Positions 7,134 to 15,539 of a stretch of 33,830 bases of DNA are shown here, in pieces (the stretch's first letter is position 1; every line of letters starts with the position of its first letter). Made by a program: the position numbers and the translations under genes. The stretch is from Novimethylophilus sp036504375 (GTDB taxonomy: Bacteria; Pseudomonadota; Gammaproteobacteria; Burkholderiales; Methylophilaceae): NCBI RefSeq assembly GCF_036504375.1, contig NZ_DASXVH010000005.1:1-33830 (forward strand), in the 5' to 3' direction. The notes beneath the pieces were generated by a model. The model did not search any database, was not told where the DNA came from, and saw only the letters and a list, made by a program, of their open reading frames with translations.

Positions 7134-7898
7134 TCAGGACGCTGCGTTACGCCTCTCGCCACGCAGCGTGGTATAGGCAAGCCAGAGCAGCGGCACGATC
7201 ACCAGCGCGTAGGTCAGATAGGCACCATATTGCCCCTCCGGCGCCCACGGTTCGGTTGCGATGTGCCAATACTGGTTGTCGATCGGCAGCACGCTCCCTT
7301 CGGTGAGCTCATGAAAAGCATAGAACACCAGCTGTACGGCAAATAGCAGCAGGAAAATCGAGGTTACCTGGAAGAACCTTGCCAGCGGTATACGCTGCCC
7401 GTAGCGTACCCAGGCCCAGGCCAGCAGCCCCGCACCGGCGATGCCGGATAGTGTGCCGGCCAGCATGTCGCGCGTATCAGTCCGCATGGCCAGACCGCTG
7501 ACCAGCAAGGCAATTTCCATTCCCTCGCGCGTGATCATCAGCAATATGAACAGGAACACCCCGATCTGCGCGGCAAATCCAGCCTTGGCGGCGGCGTCGT
7601 CGATGTGCTGCGCGATTTCCGCACGCAGCCGTTTCGACACCCGCATCATATAAAACACCATCGACGCCACCAGCAGCGCAGCCGCCAGCGCCAGCAGCCC
7701 TTCCCATAACGGCTTGTTCTCCGCCTGGCTGAACAGCCACCCGGCGCCGAAACTCGCTGCGATAGACACTGCAGTACCCGCATAGACGGCGGGCAGCAGT
7801 GCCTGGCGCCCGCTCTTGCGCAGATAGGCGAGCGTGATGGCAACAATCAGGAACGACTCGATTCCTTCGCGCAGGGCGATAACGAACATCTGCAGCAT
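7134..7898 (-). CDS. FTR1-family iron permease (second copy)
   Basis: A 254-residue inner-membrane protein with the FTR1 motifs ALREGIES (about residues 8-15) and TREGMEI (about 113-119), and about seven hydrophobic segments. The open frame runs further upstream, but the ATG at 7898 is preceded by GAGGAGTACGAA, a good ribosome binding site, and gives the family N-terminus. It is only distantly similar to the copy at 4394-5206, so the pair is not a recent duplication. It lies 62 bases after the Fur-boxed porin gene and on the same strand, suggesting a porin plus permease uptake route across both membranes. Confidence 0.9.
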   Translation of the reverse strand: MLQMFVIALREGIESFLIVAITLAYLRKSGRQALLPAVYAGTAVSIAASFGAGWLFSQAENKPLWEGLLALAAALLVASMVFYMMRVSKRLRAEIAQHIDDAAAKAGFAAQIGVFLFILLMITREGMEIALLVSGLAMRTDTRDMLAGTLSGIAGAGLLAWAWVRYGQRIPLARFFQVTSIFLLLFAVQLVFYAFHELTEGSVLPIDNQYWHIATEPWAPEGQYGAYLTYALVIVPLLWLAYTTLRGERRNAAS

Positions 7899-7960
7899 TT
7901 CGTACTCCTCAAACCATGCCAAAAACCTTACCTGACCGCGCGCATCGCGCCCACCCAGGC

Positions 7961-9175
7961 TCAGAACATGTAACCGACCCCCATGTTGAAGCGCTTGTCG
8001 CCCTTGTCGGCGTCCGGCTTGTCGAAACTCTGGTAATCCGCCTTCAGCACCACGCTGGGGTGCGGCCAGAAATTGGCGCCCACAGTCCATGCGCTATTCT
8101 CGAAGGCCGGGTTACGCGTATAACCGGTCGGGACCTCCTTGTGCGTATCCCACTTCTCGTAACGCACGAACGGTGCGAAATCCATATCGCCAGACTGCCA
8201 CACATGATAGGCCGCCTCGGTGTACCAGCCAAAGAACTCTTTCGGGGCACCCTTGTTGACCGGCAACGCGAGGAAAGTATTGATCTTGCCGGCATCGTCC
8301 AAATGCCCGCGGGCATAAAGCGCTCTCACATCCAGCTTGCCCACATGGTAGCGGCCATGCACATCCCACAGGGTCAGGCGCGCATCGCCGATGGTGGAGT
8401 TGCCCTGCCCGGTATTGCCGGTAAAGAACGCGCCGCCCAGCAGCAGACCGGGAACGCCGACATAGTTGAGTGCGCCCGACACCGACAAGTCTTCCGCCGC
8501 GGCCAACTGGCCTTCCTGGTGCGTCGAGCGTATGCCGTTCTGCGGTTTCTCGAATTTTGCGGCGTTGAACCCGGAGGTCAGGTTGAGCTGGTAATTGAAT
8601 CCCGGCAAGGCTTCGCCGTAAACGCCGACACCGCCCTCGCGCCAGGTGCTCGGAATGATGCGGGTTTCGATCTCGTTGCGCTCCACGCCGAAAAAGGTCG
8701 GCGGTTCGTGGGTTTCGTTGAGCAGGCCCATGGGGATGAGGAACAGCCCGGCCTTGGCATTGAGCTTATCGTTGATATGGAAGTCGAGATAGGCCTGCTC
8801 CACCTCCACCTCACCCTCGTCATCCTTGCTGGAAATGGCATGTTCCACTTCCAGTTCGGATTTGAAGCTTACGAGGTCATTGAATTTGTGGCCGAAGAAC
8901 AGCACGAAGCGATGCAGGTCGACTTCATCCTTGTGCGTGGCTCCACCACCAAAGTTGTTGTAATGCAGTTCGCCATAACCGCCTATGGTCGTCCTGTCGG
9001 ACAATGCCTGTATGCCGCCGGCCTGATTGCCGGTGGCCGCCTTGGCCATTTGCGACTTGAGCGCCTCGATTTCCTGCTGCAGCACTTCGATCTGCTGCTC
9101 GACACTCGGGCCCGCCAATGCATTACCGGCATTTAGAAGGGCAGCCACAGTGACTGCCATCGTTGTTTTGCGCAT
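7961..9175 (-). CDS. Outer-membrane porin with N-terminal coiled coil, iron-regulated
   Basis: A 404-residue outer-membrane beta-barrel protein. It has a signal peptide (MRKTTMAVTVAALLNAGNALA), a short coiled coil (SVEQQIEVLQQEIEALKSQM, residues about 24-43) and then alternating strands ending in the terminal aromatic typical of barrels (GVGYMF). The layout resembles the OprO/OprP-like porin superfamily; the substrate is unknown. The ATG at 9175 is 7 bases after an AGGGA; an in-frame GTG at 9190 is part of that ribosome binding site region and is not preferred. The Fur-like box upstream and the FTR1 gene downstream suggest an iron-limitation porin. Confidence 0.82.
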   Translation of the reverse strand: MRKTTMAVTVAALLNAGNALAGPSVEQQIEVLQQEIEALKSQMAKAATGNQAGGIQALSDRTTIGGYGELHYNNFGGGATHKDEVDLHRFVLFFGHKFNDLVSFKSELEVEHAISSKDDEGEVEVEQAYLDFHINDKLNAKAGLFLIPMGLLNETHEPPTFFGVERNEIETRIIPSTWREGGVGVYGEALPGFNYQLNLTSGFNAAKFEKPQNGIRSTHQEGQLAAAEDLSVSGALNYVGVPGLLLGGAFFTGNTGQGNSTIGDARLTLWDVHGRYHVGKLDVRALYARGHLDDAGKINTFLALPVNKGAPKEFFGWYTEAAYHVWQSGDMDFAPFVRYEKWDTHKEVPTGYTRNPAFENSAWTVGANFWPHPSVVLKADYQSFDKPDADKGDKRFNMGVGYMF

Positions 9176-9200
9176 ATTCAAATCCCTCACTTTTAATTAA

Positions 9201-9256
9201 AACAAGAATCATTCGCATGACACTAACAACGCGAATGATAATGATTCTTATTTGTT
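9201..9256. promoter_or_regulatory. Fur-box-like operator(s) before porin gene
   Basis: GCGAATGATAATGATTCTT (9231-9249) matches 14 of 19 positions of the Fur consensus GATAATGATAATCATTATC. A second, inverted half copy (AGAATCATTCGC, 9205-9216) lies closer to the gene, so two Fur dimers could bind. The position directly upstream of the minus-strand porin supports iron repression of porin plus FTR1. Confidence 0.7.
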
Positions 9257-9580
9257 GAGTCAATAGCCATTTGAACTCTGGTGCCTTCAGTAGGAGCGGC
9301 ACCAGACTCTCCCAAATCAACACTTCTAAAGAGGCCGGGGGGGCCCGGTCGGGCCTGCCACATAGAGTCAACGCAAGCAACCGGCGCGGGACGCAGCCGG
9401 GCCAGTCAGCGCTTCGTCCCGACAACTCAGGAAAACTCCGCCAGATACTTGGGCAAAGGGCATGCGACGGAAACCTCACCCTGAGAAACATCACTTGGCA
9501 AGCCGCGCGCAAATAGCGGAAAATAAACGCTTTGACAATTTCGCTGTCCAATCGAACTGCGAATTAACCGGGAATCGAAA
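9257..9580. other. Intergenic stretch between porin and ctpA
   Basis: No convincing gene lies here. It holds a GC-rich hairpin GGCCCG-gt-CGGGCC (9342-9355) without a T run, and a TTGACA at 9532-9537 that may be the -35 of the ctpA promoter, though no good -10 follows at 17 bases. Small open frames on both strands have no recognisable content. Confidence 0.4.
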
Positions 9581-10987
9581 ATGCGCGCAAGACTTGAGAA
9601 GTTTGGACTGGTGGCTTTAGGTGCCCTGCTGGGCGTGATGTTGAGCCTGAACTACCCGGCCATCGCCGATAAAGACAGCAAGACTCAGCTACCCCTCGAC
9701 GACTTGCGTGCGTTTGCCGAAGTGTTCGGCAAGATCAAAAGCGATTACGTCGAACCGGTCGAAGACAAGAAACTGATCACCGAGGCCATCAACGGCATGC
9801 TGTCCGGCCTCGACCCGCATTCCGCCTATCTCGATGCCGACGGCTTCAAGGAACTGCAGGCCGGAACGCAGGGCGAATTCGGCGGCTTAGGGATAGAAGT
9901 GGGCATGGAAGACGGTTTCGTCAAAGTCGTCTCGCCGATCGAAGACACGCCTGCCTACAAGGCCGGCCTCAAACCCAACGACCTCATCATCAAGCTTGAC
10001 GACACCCCGGTTAAAGGCATGTCGCTGAATGATGCGGTAAAGCGCATGCGCGGCAAGCCCGACACCCAGATCGTGCTCACCGTGTTGCGCAAGGGCGAAA
10101 ACAAGCCGCTGATTTTCCCGCTGATGCGCGCCGTCATCAAGGTGCAGAGCGTTAAATACAAAGCGCCGGAGCCAAGCTACGCCTATGTGAGGATCACCCA
10201 GTTCCAGGAGCATACCGGCGAAGATCTGGCCAAGGCACTGAAAACCATGCACGACGAGAGTAATGGCGGCTTCAAGGGGCTGGTGCTCGACCTGCGCAAC
10301 AACCCCGGCGGCCTGCTCAACGGTGCGGTCGGCGTCTCCGCGGCTTTCCTGCCCAGGAATGAACTGGTGGTTTACACCGAAGGCCGCACCAACGATGCCA
10401 AGATGCGCCTGACCGCGAACCCGGAAAATTATTCCAAGGGCGGCGCGCGTGACGACTACCTGAAAAACCTGCCGGCCGACATCAAGGCCGTGCCCATGGT
10501 GGTGCTGGTCAACGGCGGCTCGGCCTCCGCCTCGGAAATCGTCGCCGGCGCACTGCAGGACCACAAGCGTGCGATCATTCTGGGCACGCAGAGCTTCGGC
10601 AAGGGCTCGGTACAGACCATCCTGCCGATGAACAACGGCACCGCGATCAAGCTCACCACGGCGCGCTACTTCACGCCCAAGGGGCGCTCCATTCAGGCCA
10701 AGGGCATTGTGCCGGACATCGTGGTCGAGGACGCCGCCGACTCCGGTTTCTATCTGCGCGAAGCCGACCTGACACGCCATCTGGCCAACCCCAAGGATGC
10801 CAATACGCCGTCGGCAGAACCGATCAAGCCTGCGGTTCCGGAAAAAGACAACGACAAGGACGGCAAGTCAGACAAGGATGTCAAGACCGAGCACCAAACC
10901 CCGGTCGAACCAGGATCGAAGAACGACTTCCAGTTCATCCAGGCGATGAATCTGCTCAAGGGTTTGCAGATTCTGCAAAAGAAATAA
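9581..10987 (+). CDS. ctpA: C-terminal processing peptidase, S41 family
   Basis: A 468-residue periplasmic serine protease of the CtpA/Prc family. It has an N-terminal signal or anchor helix (LVALGALLGVMLSLN), a PDZ domain at about 97-180 (EFGGLGIEVGMEDG...), and a catalytic core with the NGGSASASEI motif (about 311-320, nucleophile Ser) and SFGKGSVQ (general-base Lys about 341). The usual LDLRNNPGG segment is at about 237-244. The C-terminus is a charged, low-complexity Lys/Asp stretch (about 415-450) that is longer than in many homologues. It trims periplasmic proteins, often cell-wall hydrolases. A terminator follows immediately. Confidence 0.94.
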   Translation: MRARLEKFGLVALGALLGVMLSLNYPAIADKDSKTQLPLDDLRAFAEVFGKIKSDYVEPVEDKKLITEAINGMLSGLDPHSAYLDADGFKELQAGTQGEFGGLGIEVGMEDGFVKVVSPIEDTPAYKAGLKPNDLIIKLDDTPVKGMSLNDAVKRMRGKPDTQIVLTVLRKGENKPLIFPLMRAVIKVQSVKYKAPEPSYAYVRITQFQEHTGEDLAKALKTMHDESNGGFKGLVLDLRNNPGGLLNGAVGVSAAFLPRNELVVYTEGRTNDAKMRLTANPENYSKGGARDDYLKNLPADIKAVPMVVLVNGGSASASEIVAGALQDHKRAIILGTQSFGKGSVQTILPMNNGTAIKLTTARYFTPKGRSIQAKGIVPDIVVEDAADSGFYLREADLTRHLANPKDANTPSAEPIKPAVPEKDNDKDGKSDKDVKTEHQTPVEPGSKNDFQFIQAMNLLKGLQILQKK

Positions 10988-11008
10988 CTGCCTTGACAGA
11001 AACTCCGC

Positions 11009-11047
11009 ACCGCCATGCCGCTGACCCGGTATGGCGGTTTTTGCTTT
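11009..11047 (+). terminator. Rho-independent terminator after ctpA
   Basis: Inverted repeat ACCGCCATgCC / GGtATGGCGGT with an 8-base loop is followed by TTTTTGCTTT. It lies between ctpA and the GlcF-like gene. Confidence 0.8.
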
Positions 11048-11064
11048 ATGCCGGATATGACTCC

Positions 11065-12240
11065 ATGAACCACGCGTCCCCGATTCAATCGTTACTGGTC
11101 ACGGAAACCGGCCGCTGCGTCGCCTGCGGCCTGTGCCTGCCACACTGCCCGACCTACCGCAAAACACAGTCGGAAGCCGATTCGCCGCGCGGACGCATCC
11201 TGCTGACCCAGGCCGTGGCGCAAGGCACGCTGCCGATGAGCGAGCGTTACATCGAGCACATGAATCTGTGCCTGACCTGCCGCGCCTGCGAAAACGCCTG
11301 CCCCAATCACGTCAACTACGGCACGATCGCCGACGAGGCGCGGGCGCTGATCCACCAAAAGCACGGCTCGCCGCTGCCGCTCGCTACGCGTATCATCGTC
11401 AATCCGGCGCTGTCGCGCCTGGCCGGCGGCCTGCTGCGCCTGGCGAATAGCCTCGGCCTGCGGAAAATATTCAAATCGCTGCCCGCCGCATCCAGGCAAT
11501 ATCGCTGGAAAACCCGGTATACCGCCACTTCTGCACAGAACGAAGTCTGTCTGTTCCTCGGCTGCGTAAGCAATGCACTGGACGCTGAAACGCTGGCGGC
11601 ATCCGTTTTTGTGCTCAACCGCCTGGGCTATACGGTGCACATCCCTCCCGCGCAGACCTGCTGTGGTGGCTTGCATCGCCAGGCGGGCGATAGCGACGGT
11701 GCGATGGCGCTGGAAACGCGCAATTCAGCAGCTTTTGCAGCTTTCGCCGCAATGCCGGTGCTGACGGTGGCGAGCGGCTGCGGCGCGCGCCTGATTGAAT
11801 TCATGCCGGATCGGGTGCAGGATATCAATGTTTTCCTGGCCCAGGCCAGCGGCTGGGAAAAAGTCACGATTGCACCTCTGCGAGCCAAAATCGCGGTGCA
11901 GGAGCCCTGCACCTTGCGCAACGTCCTCAAGGCCAAGGGCGTGCAGCAAACCCTGCTGCAGCATATTCCGCAGGCAGAGATCGTGGCCCTGCCCGGCAAC
12001 GCCCAATGCTGCGGCGGTGCCGGCAGCTATATGCTGACCCAGCCGCACATGGCCAACGGCTTGCGCGATGATAAAATTTCCGCTTGCGGTGAGGTGGCGC
12101 CCGATTATCTGGTGACTGCGAACATCGGCTGCGCGCTGCATCTCGCCAGAGGCTTGAATGAAGCGGATATGCCCGTGCAAATTTCGCATCCGGTCATGCT
12201 GCTGGCGCGGCAAATGGGCTTCACGGGAGGACTGGAATGA
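11065..12240 (+). CDS. GlcF-like iron-sulfur protein (glycolate oxidase Fe-S subunit family)
   Basis: A 391-residue protein with two N-terminal [4Fe-4S] motifs (CVACGLCLPHCPTYR, about 18-32, and CLTCRACENACP, about 70-81) and two CCG domains (CCGGLHRQAGD and CCGGAGSY) as in GlcF, LutA and HdrB. Such proteins pass electrons from a flavoprotein dehydrogenase of a hydroxyacid to the quinone pool. No GlcD or GlcE gene is adjacent, so the substrate cannot be named. The ATG at 11065 gives the normal N-terminus; an upstream in-frame start would run through the ctpA terminator. The stop overlaps the ATG of coq7 (ATGA), so the two are co-translated. Confidence 0.85.
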   Translation: MNHASPIQSLLVTETGRCVACGLCLPHCPTYRKTQSEADSPRGRILLTQAVAQGTLPMSERYIEHMNLCLTCRACENACPNHVNYGTIADEARALIHQKHGSPLPLATRIIVNPALSRLAGGLLRLANSLGLRKIFKSLPAASRQYRWKTRYTATSAQNEVCLFLGCVSNALDAETLAASVFVLNRLGYTVHIPPAQTCCGGLHRQAGDSDGAMALETRNSAAFAAFAAMPVLTVASGCGARLIEFMPDRVQDINVFLAQASGWEKVTIAPLRAKIAVQEPCTLRNVLKAKGVQQTLLQHIPQAEIVALPGNAQCCGGAGSYMLTQPHMANGLRDDKISACGEVAPDYLVTANIGCALHLARGLNEADMPVQISHPVMLLARQMGFTGGLE

Positions 12241-12863
12241 ATTCCTTGGACAAGTTGATTACCGAATTCGACAAGGGTCTGCGCACGGTATTCGCGCCGG
12301 CTCATAGTGTCAGGCCGCAGCCCGATCGCGGCCGCGCCGAAACCCCGCTCTCAGAATCCGAAAAGAAACAGGCGGCGGCGTTGATGCGCGTCAATCATAG
12401 CGGCGAGGTATGCGCCCAGGCGCTTTACAACGGCCAGGCTCTCACCGCGCGCAATCCTGCGACCGAAACCGCGCTACGCCAGGCATCGGAGGAAGAAACC
12501 GAACATCTGGCCTGGTGCGAAAAACGCATCGGGGAACTCGGCAGCCATAAAAGCCTGCTCAACCCGGTGTGGTACGCCGGCTCCTTTGCGCTCGGGGCAC
12601 TGGCCGGCGCATTGGGCGACAAATGGAATCTGGGATTTCTGGCCGAAACCGAAAAACAGGTCGGCAAGCATATTGAAAGCCACCTTGCACGCCTGCCCGT
12701 GCAAGACGAAAAAAGCCGCGCCATACTCGAACAAATGAAAATCGACGAAGCCCGCCACGCCACCACTGCACTTGAACACGGCGGGGTGGAATTGCCGCTG
12801 CCGGTGAAACTAGCCATGCAGCTTTCCTCGAAAATAATGACCAGCACGACTTACTGGATTTAA
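12237..12863 (+). CDS. coq7: Demethoxyubiquinone hydroxylase Coq7
   Basis: A 208-residue diiron monooxygenase that hydroxylates 2-polyprenyl-3-methyl-6-methoxy-1,4-benzoquinone in ubiquinone synthesis. Diiron ligands are visible as NHSGE (Glu about 57), EEETEH (Glu about 87, His 90), Glu about 139, and DEARH (Glu about 171, His 174). It is a peripheral inner-membrane enzyme, needing oxygen, which implies an aerobic or facultative life. It overlaps the GlcF-like gene by 4 bases and is followed within 3 bases by a DUF2322 gene. Coq7 replaces the flavin-dependent UbiF of E. coli in many betaproteobacteria. Confidence 0.95.
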   Translation: MNSLDKLITEFDKGLRTVFAPAHSVRPQPDRGRAETPLSESEKKQAAALMRVNHSGEVCAQALYNGQALTARNPATETALRQASEEETEHLAWCEKRIGELGSHKSLLNPVWYAGSFALGALAGALGDKWNLGFLAETEKQVGKHIESHLARLPVQDEKSRAILEQMKIDEARHATTALEHGGVELPLPVKLAMQLSSKIMTSTTYWI

Positions 12864-12866
12864 CGC

Positions 12867-13184
12867 ATGCCATCTTTCAAAAAAAACCTGGATACCTTTC
12901 CCGCCATCGACGGCATTGCCCGCCTGGAATTGCTCGACGCCGCAGGCAACCTTACCGCCGTCATCGAAAACAAGGCCGGCAGCCAAGGCTCACTGCGCCT
13001 CTACCTGCACCTCGCCCGGCAATTCGGCGTCATCACCCCCGCCGCCGCAGAGCGCGGTTGCGAACTGTATGCCGAGCATACCGACGATGCCAAACTGAAT
13101 CCCGGCAAACATCCGAATATCGACCGGCTGTTGGACTTGATTAAAAAACAGGAAACGCTCAGAGTGCGTAGCGTAGCGAACTGA
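12867..13184 (+). CDS. DUF2322 family protein
   Basis: A 105-residue soluble protein (FKKNLDTFPAIDGI at the start; HTDDAKLNPGKHPNIDRL in the C-terminal third) that matches the DUF2322 family as I remember it. The family has no known function and occurs in beta- and gammaproteobacteria. It starts 3 bases after the coq7 stop and probably belongs to the same transcript. No signal peptide or membrane segment is visible. Confidence 0.7.
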   Translation: MPSFKKNLDTFPAIDGIARLELLDAAGNLTAVIENKAGSQGSLRLYLHLARQFGVITPAAAERGCELYAEHTDDAKLNPGKHPNIDRLLDLIKKQETLRVRSVAN

Positions 13185-13206
13185 AGCACCGGAAGAGGAC
13201 ATGGCG

Positions 13207-13240
13207 GATTCCAGCCGTGGCTGGCGCAAGCCAGGAATTA
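13207..13240. repeat. Dispersed GCAA-loop hairpin repeat, copy 1
   Basis: CTGGC-GCAA-GCCAG (13221-13234), flanked by GGATTCC and GGAATTAC, resembles the short palindromic repeats with a GGAATCCAG edge scattered in many betaproteobacterial genomes. A related copy is at 17904-17925. It sits between convergent genes and may also serve as a transcript end. Confidence 0.45.
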
Positions 13241-13252
13241 CGCCACAAAGAC

Positions 13253-13675
13253 TCAGGCTGCCTCTTCGACGATCTCGAAATCGTGCGTCACCTCGGCGCT
13301 CTTGCCGAGCATGATGGAAGCCGAGCAGTATTTCTCCGCCGACAGTTTCACCGCGCGCTCCACCTGTGCCGGATTAAGACCGCGGCCGGTGACGACAAAA
13401 TGCACGTGGATTCTGGTAAACACCTTGGGCACCTCTGCGGCGCGTTCGGCCTCGATCTCGGCCACGCAATCGGTAACCGGCTGACGGCCTTTCTTGAGGA
13501 TGGTCACGACGTCGAAGGAGGTGCAGGCGCCCATGCCGATCAACAGCATTTCCATCGGCCGCATGCCCAAGTTGCGCCCGCCGGCATCCGGTGCGCCGTC
13601 CAGCACCACGGCATGACCGGTCTCCGATTCGCCCATGAAACATACGTTTTCGATCCACTTCACACGCGCCTTCAT
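13253..13675 (-). CDS. OsmC/YhfA-family protein
   Basis: A 140-residue member of the OsmC superfamily, recognised by RPMEMLLIGMGACTSFDVVTILKK (core LLIGMGACTSFDVV, about residues 43-56) and the C-terminal YCSASIMLGKSAEVTHDF. The cysteines in GACTS and KYCSA are the pair used for thiol-dependent peroxide reduction in OsmC/Ohr. It groups better with the YhfA-type subfamily than with Ohr, so peroxide reductase activity is likely but the natural substrate is unknown. It converges on the coq7-DUF2322 operon. Confidence 0.83.
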   Translation of the reverse strand: MKARVKWIENVCFMGESETGHAVVLDGAPDAGGRNLGMRPMEMLLIGMGACTSFDVVTILKKGRQPVTDCVAEIEAERAAEVPKVFTRIHVHFVVTGRGLNPAQVERAVKLSAEKYCSASIMLGKSAEVTHDFEIVEEAA

Positions 13676-13823
13676 TGCTCACTCACCAGTCGGGAAAATA
13701 GCCGTAAAGTGTAGCGCCTAAGCGTGCCGCGAGGCAAATCGATAAGCCCTGCGCAACGCAAATCCGCAAGGCCCGTGCCGCGTTTGCTACAATCGGCGGC
13801 ATTGTTCAAGAGAACCGGCATCC

Positions 13824-15290
13824 ATGAAATACCGCGACCTGCGCGACTTCATCGCGCAACTGGAGAATCTGGGCGAGTTGAAGCGGGTCAGCGTCCCGGT
13901 CAGCCCGCACCTGGAAATGACCGAAATCTGCGACCGTGTGCTGAAATCCGGCGGCCCCGCCATCCTGTTCGAGAACCCCGCCGGCCACGGCATGCCGGTG
14001 CTGGGCAATCTGTTCGGCACGCCGCGCCGGGTGGCACTGGGGATGGGCGAGGAGAACATGGAGGCCTTGCGCGATGTCGGCAAGCTGCTCGCCTTTCTGA
14101 AGGAACCGGAACCGCCCAAGGGGCTGAAAGACGCCTGGGACAAGTGGCCGAAGTTCAAGAAAATCCTCGACATGGCGCCCAAGGTAGTCAATAGCGCGCC
14201 GTGCCAGGAAGTGGTCTGGGAAGGCAGCGAGGTCGATCTCGCGCGCTTGCCGATCCAGACCTGCTGGCCCGGCGACGCCGGCCCGCTGATCACCTGGGGA
14301 CTCACCGTCACCAAGGGTCCGCTCAAGGAGCGGCAGAACCTCGGCATCTACCGCCAGCAAGTGATCGCCAAAAACAAGGTCATCATGCGCTGGCTGGCGC
14401 ATCGCGGCGGCGCGCTGGATTTTCGCGACTGGTGCGCGGCACATCCGGGCCAGAATTTCCCGGTCGCCGTGGCGCTGGGCGCCGATCCCGCGACCATCCT
14501 GGGCGCGGTCACGCCGGTGCCGGATACTCTGTCCGAATACCAGTTCGCCGGACTGCTGCGCGGCGGCAAGACCGAAATCGTCCAATGCCTGAGTAACGAC
14601 TTGCATGTGCCGGCCGGCGCGGAAATCGTGCTCGAAGGTTATATCGCACCGCAGGAAACCGCACTGGAAGGCCCGTTCGGCGACCATACCGGCTACTACA
14701 ACGAAGTCGACCGTTTTCCGGTATTCACTATCGACCGCATCACGATGCGGCGCGACCCGATCTACCACAGCACCTATACCGGCAAGCCGCCGGACGAGCC
14801 GGCCGTGCTCGGCGTCGCGCTCAACGAAGTATTCGTGCCGCTGCTGCAAAAACAGTTTCCCGAAATCACCGATTTCTACCTGCCGCCGGAGGGGTGTTCC
14901 TATCGGCTGGCGGTGGTCAGTATCAGGAAACAGTACCCCGGCCACGCCAAGCGCGTGATGTTCGGCATCTGGAGCTTTCTGCGCCAGTTCATGTACACCA
15001 AATTCATCATCGTCACCGACGACGACGTGAACATCCGCGATTGGAAAGAAGTCATCTGGGCGATGACCACCCGCGTGGATGCCGCGCGCGATACCCTGAT
15101 CGCGGAAAACACCCCTATCGACTACCTGGATTTTGCCAGCCCGGTATCAGGCTTGGGCAGCAAAATGGGCATGGACGCGACCAACAAGTGGAAGGGCGAA
15201 ACCAACCGGGAGTGGGGGCAGCCGATCGCGATGAGCCCGCAGGTAAAACAGCGCGTCGACCAGTTATGGACCAGCCTCGGACTGGACTGA
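13824..15290 (+). CDS. ubiD: UbiD family 4-hydroxy-3-polyprenylbenzoate decarboxylase
   Basis: A 488-residue decarboxylase that uses prenylated FMN to remove the carboxyl group from 3-polyprenyl-4-hydroxybenzoate in ubiquinone synthesis. The length is typical (E. coli 497). Family segments are visible: RDLRDFIAQLENLGELKRV at the N-terminus, the central NLGIYRQQVI...MRWLAHRGGALDF, and ALEGPFGDHTGYYN with the catalytic-site acids. The C-terminal part FIIVTDDDVNIRDWKEVIWA is also standard. With coq7 only about 1 kb away, the window holds two steps of the same pathway. The cofactor-making ubiX is not seen. Confidence 0.95.
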   Translation: MKYRDLRDFIAQLENLGELKRVSVPVSPHLEMTEICDRVLKSGGPAILFENPAGHGMPVLGNLFGTPRRVALGMGEENMEALRDVGKLLAFLKEPEPPKGLKDAWDKWPKFKKILDMAPKVVNSAPCQEVVWEGSEVDLARLPIQTCWPGDAGPLITWGLTVTKGPLKERQNLGIYRQQVIAKNKVIMRWLAHRGGALDFRDWCAAHPGQNFPVAVALGADPATILGAVTPVPDTLSEYQFAGLLRGGKTEIVQCLSNDLHVPAGAEIVLEGYIAPQETALEGPFGDHTGYYNEVDRFPVFTIDRITMRRDPIYHSTYTGKPPDEPAVLGVALNEVFVPLLQKQFPEITDFYLPPEGCSYRLAVVSIRKQYPGHAKRVMFGIWSFLRQFMYTKFIIVTDDDVNIRDWKEVIWAMTTRVDAARDTLIAENTPIDYLDFASPVSGLGSKMGMDATNKWKGETNREWGQPIAMSPQVKQRVDQLWTSLGLD

Positions 15291-15303
15291 AAAGCCGGAA
15301 CCG

Positions 15304-15420
15304 TCATTCGTCGTGTTTCTTGAACGCAAAATAGAGCCAGAAACAAATCACGATGCTGGTTCCCAGCACCGTCAGGATACTCATGATCCCGACCGTGGAC
15401 CCGAACAAGACTTTCAACAT
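15304..15420 (-). CDS. DUF3149 small membrane protein (38 residues)
   Basis: A very short gene from ATG at 15420 to TGA at 15304. The product begins MLKVLFGSTVGIMSILTV and continues with a single hydrophobic helix (about residues 10-32) and a charged tail (FKKHDE). This matches DUF3149, a family of about 40-residue inner-membrane proteins of unknown function widespread in betaproteobacteria. The GGGGTG before the start is a modest ribosome binding site. It lies alone between ubiD and the FKBP gene and is easily missed by gene callers. Confidence 0.75.
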   Translation of the reverse strand: MLKVLFGSTVGIMSILTVLGTSIVICFWLYFAFKKHDE

Positions 15421-15500
15421 GGCGCACCCCGCATATTAAGATAATATAGTCTTATTTTACGCCGCGACGAAAGTTTGTAAATTCCCTGCTTTTTTTAGAG

Positions 15501-15530
15501 ACTCCCGAAGACCGAACGATCTTCGGGAGT
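15501..15530. terminator. Strong hairpin after the FKBP gene
   Basis: Perfect 11-bp inverted repeat ACTCCCGAAGA / TCTTCGGGAGT with an 8-base loop, starting 10 bases past the stop of the FKBP gene. A T run lies on the plus strand before, not after, the stem, so it is not a textbook intrinsic terminator for that gene; transcript-end protection is likely. Confidence 0.5.
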
Positions 15531-15539
15531 TGATTAAAG

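Noticed and set aside
9123..9551. 142-codon minus-strand open frame across the porin promoter
   Set aside because: It covers the Fur box and the porin start in another frame, with no family resemblance.
13724..14194. 156-codon plus-strand open frame over the ubiD start
   Set aside because: Out of frame with ubiD, which has the full family sequence; the product is Arg/Pro-rich shadow.
13806..14945. 379-codon open frame antisense to ubiD
   Set aside because: Same explanation: a long antisense frame caused by codon bias in ubiD.
15501..15530. Hairpin as a classic rho-independent terminator of the FKBP gene
   Set aside because: On the minus strand the stem is followed by CTCTAAAAAAAG, an A run and not a T run, so the intrinsic termination mechanism does not fit.
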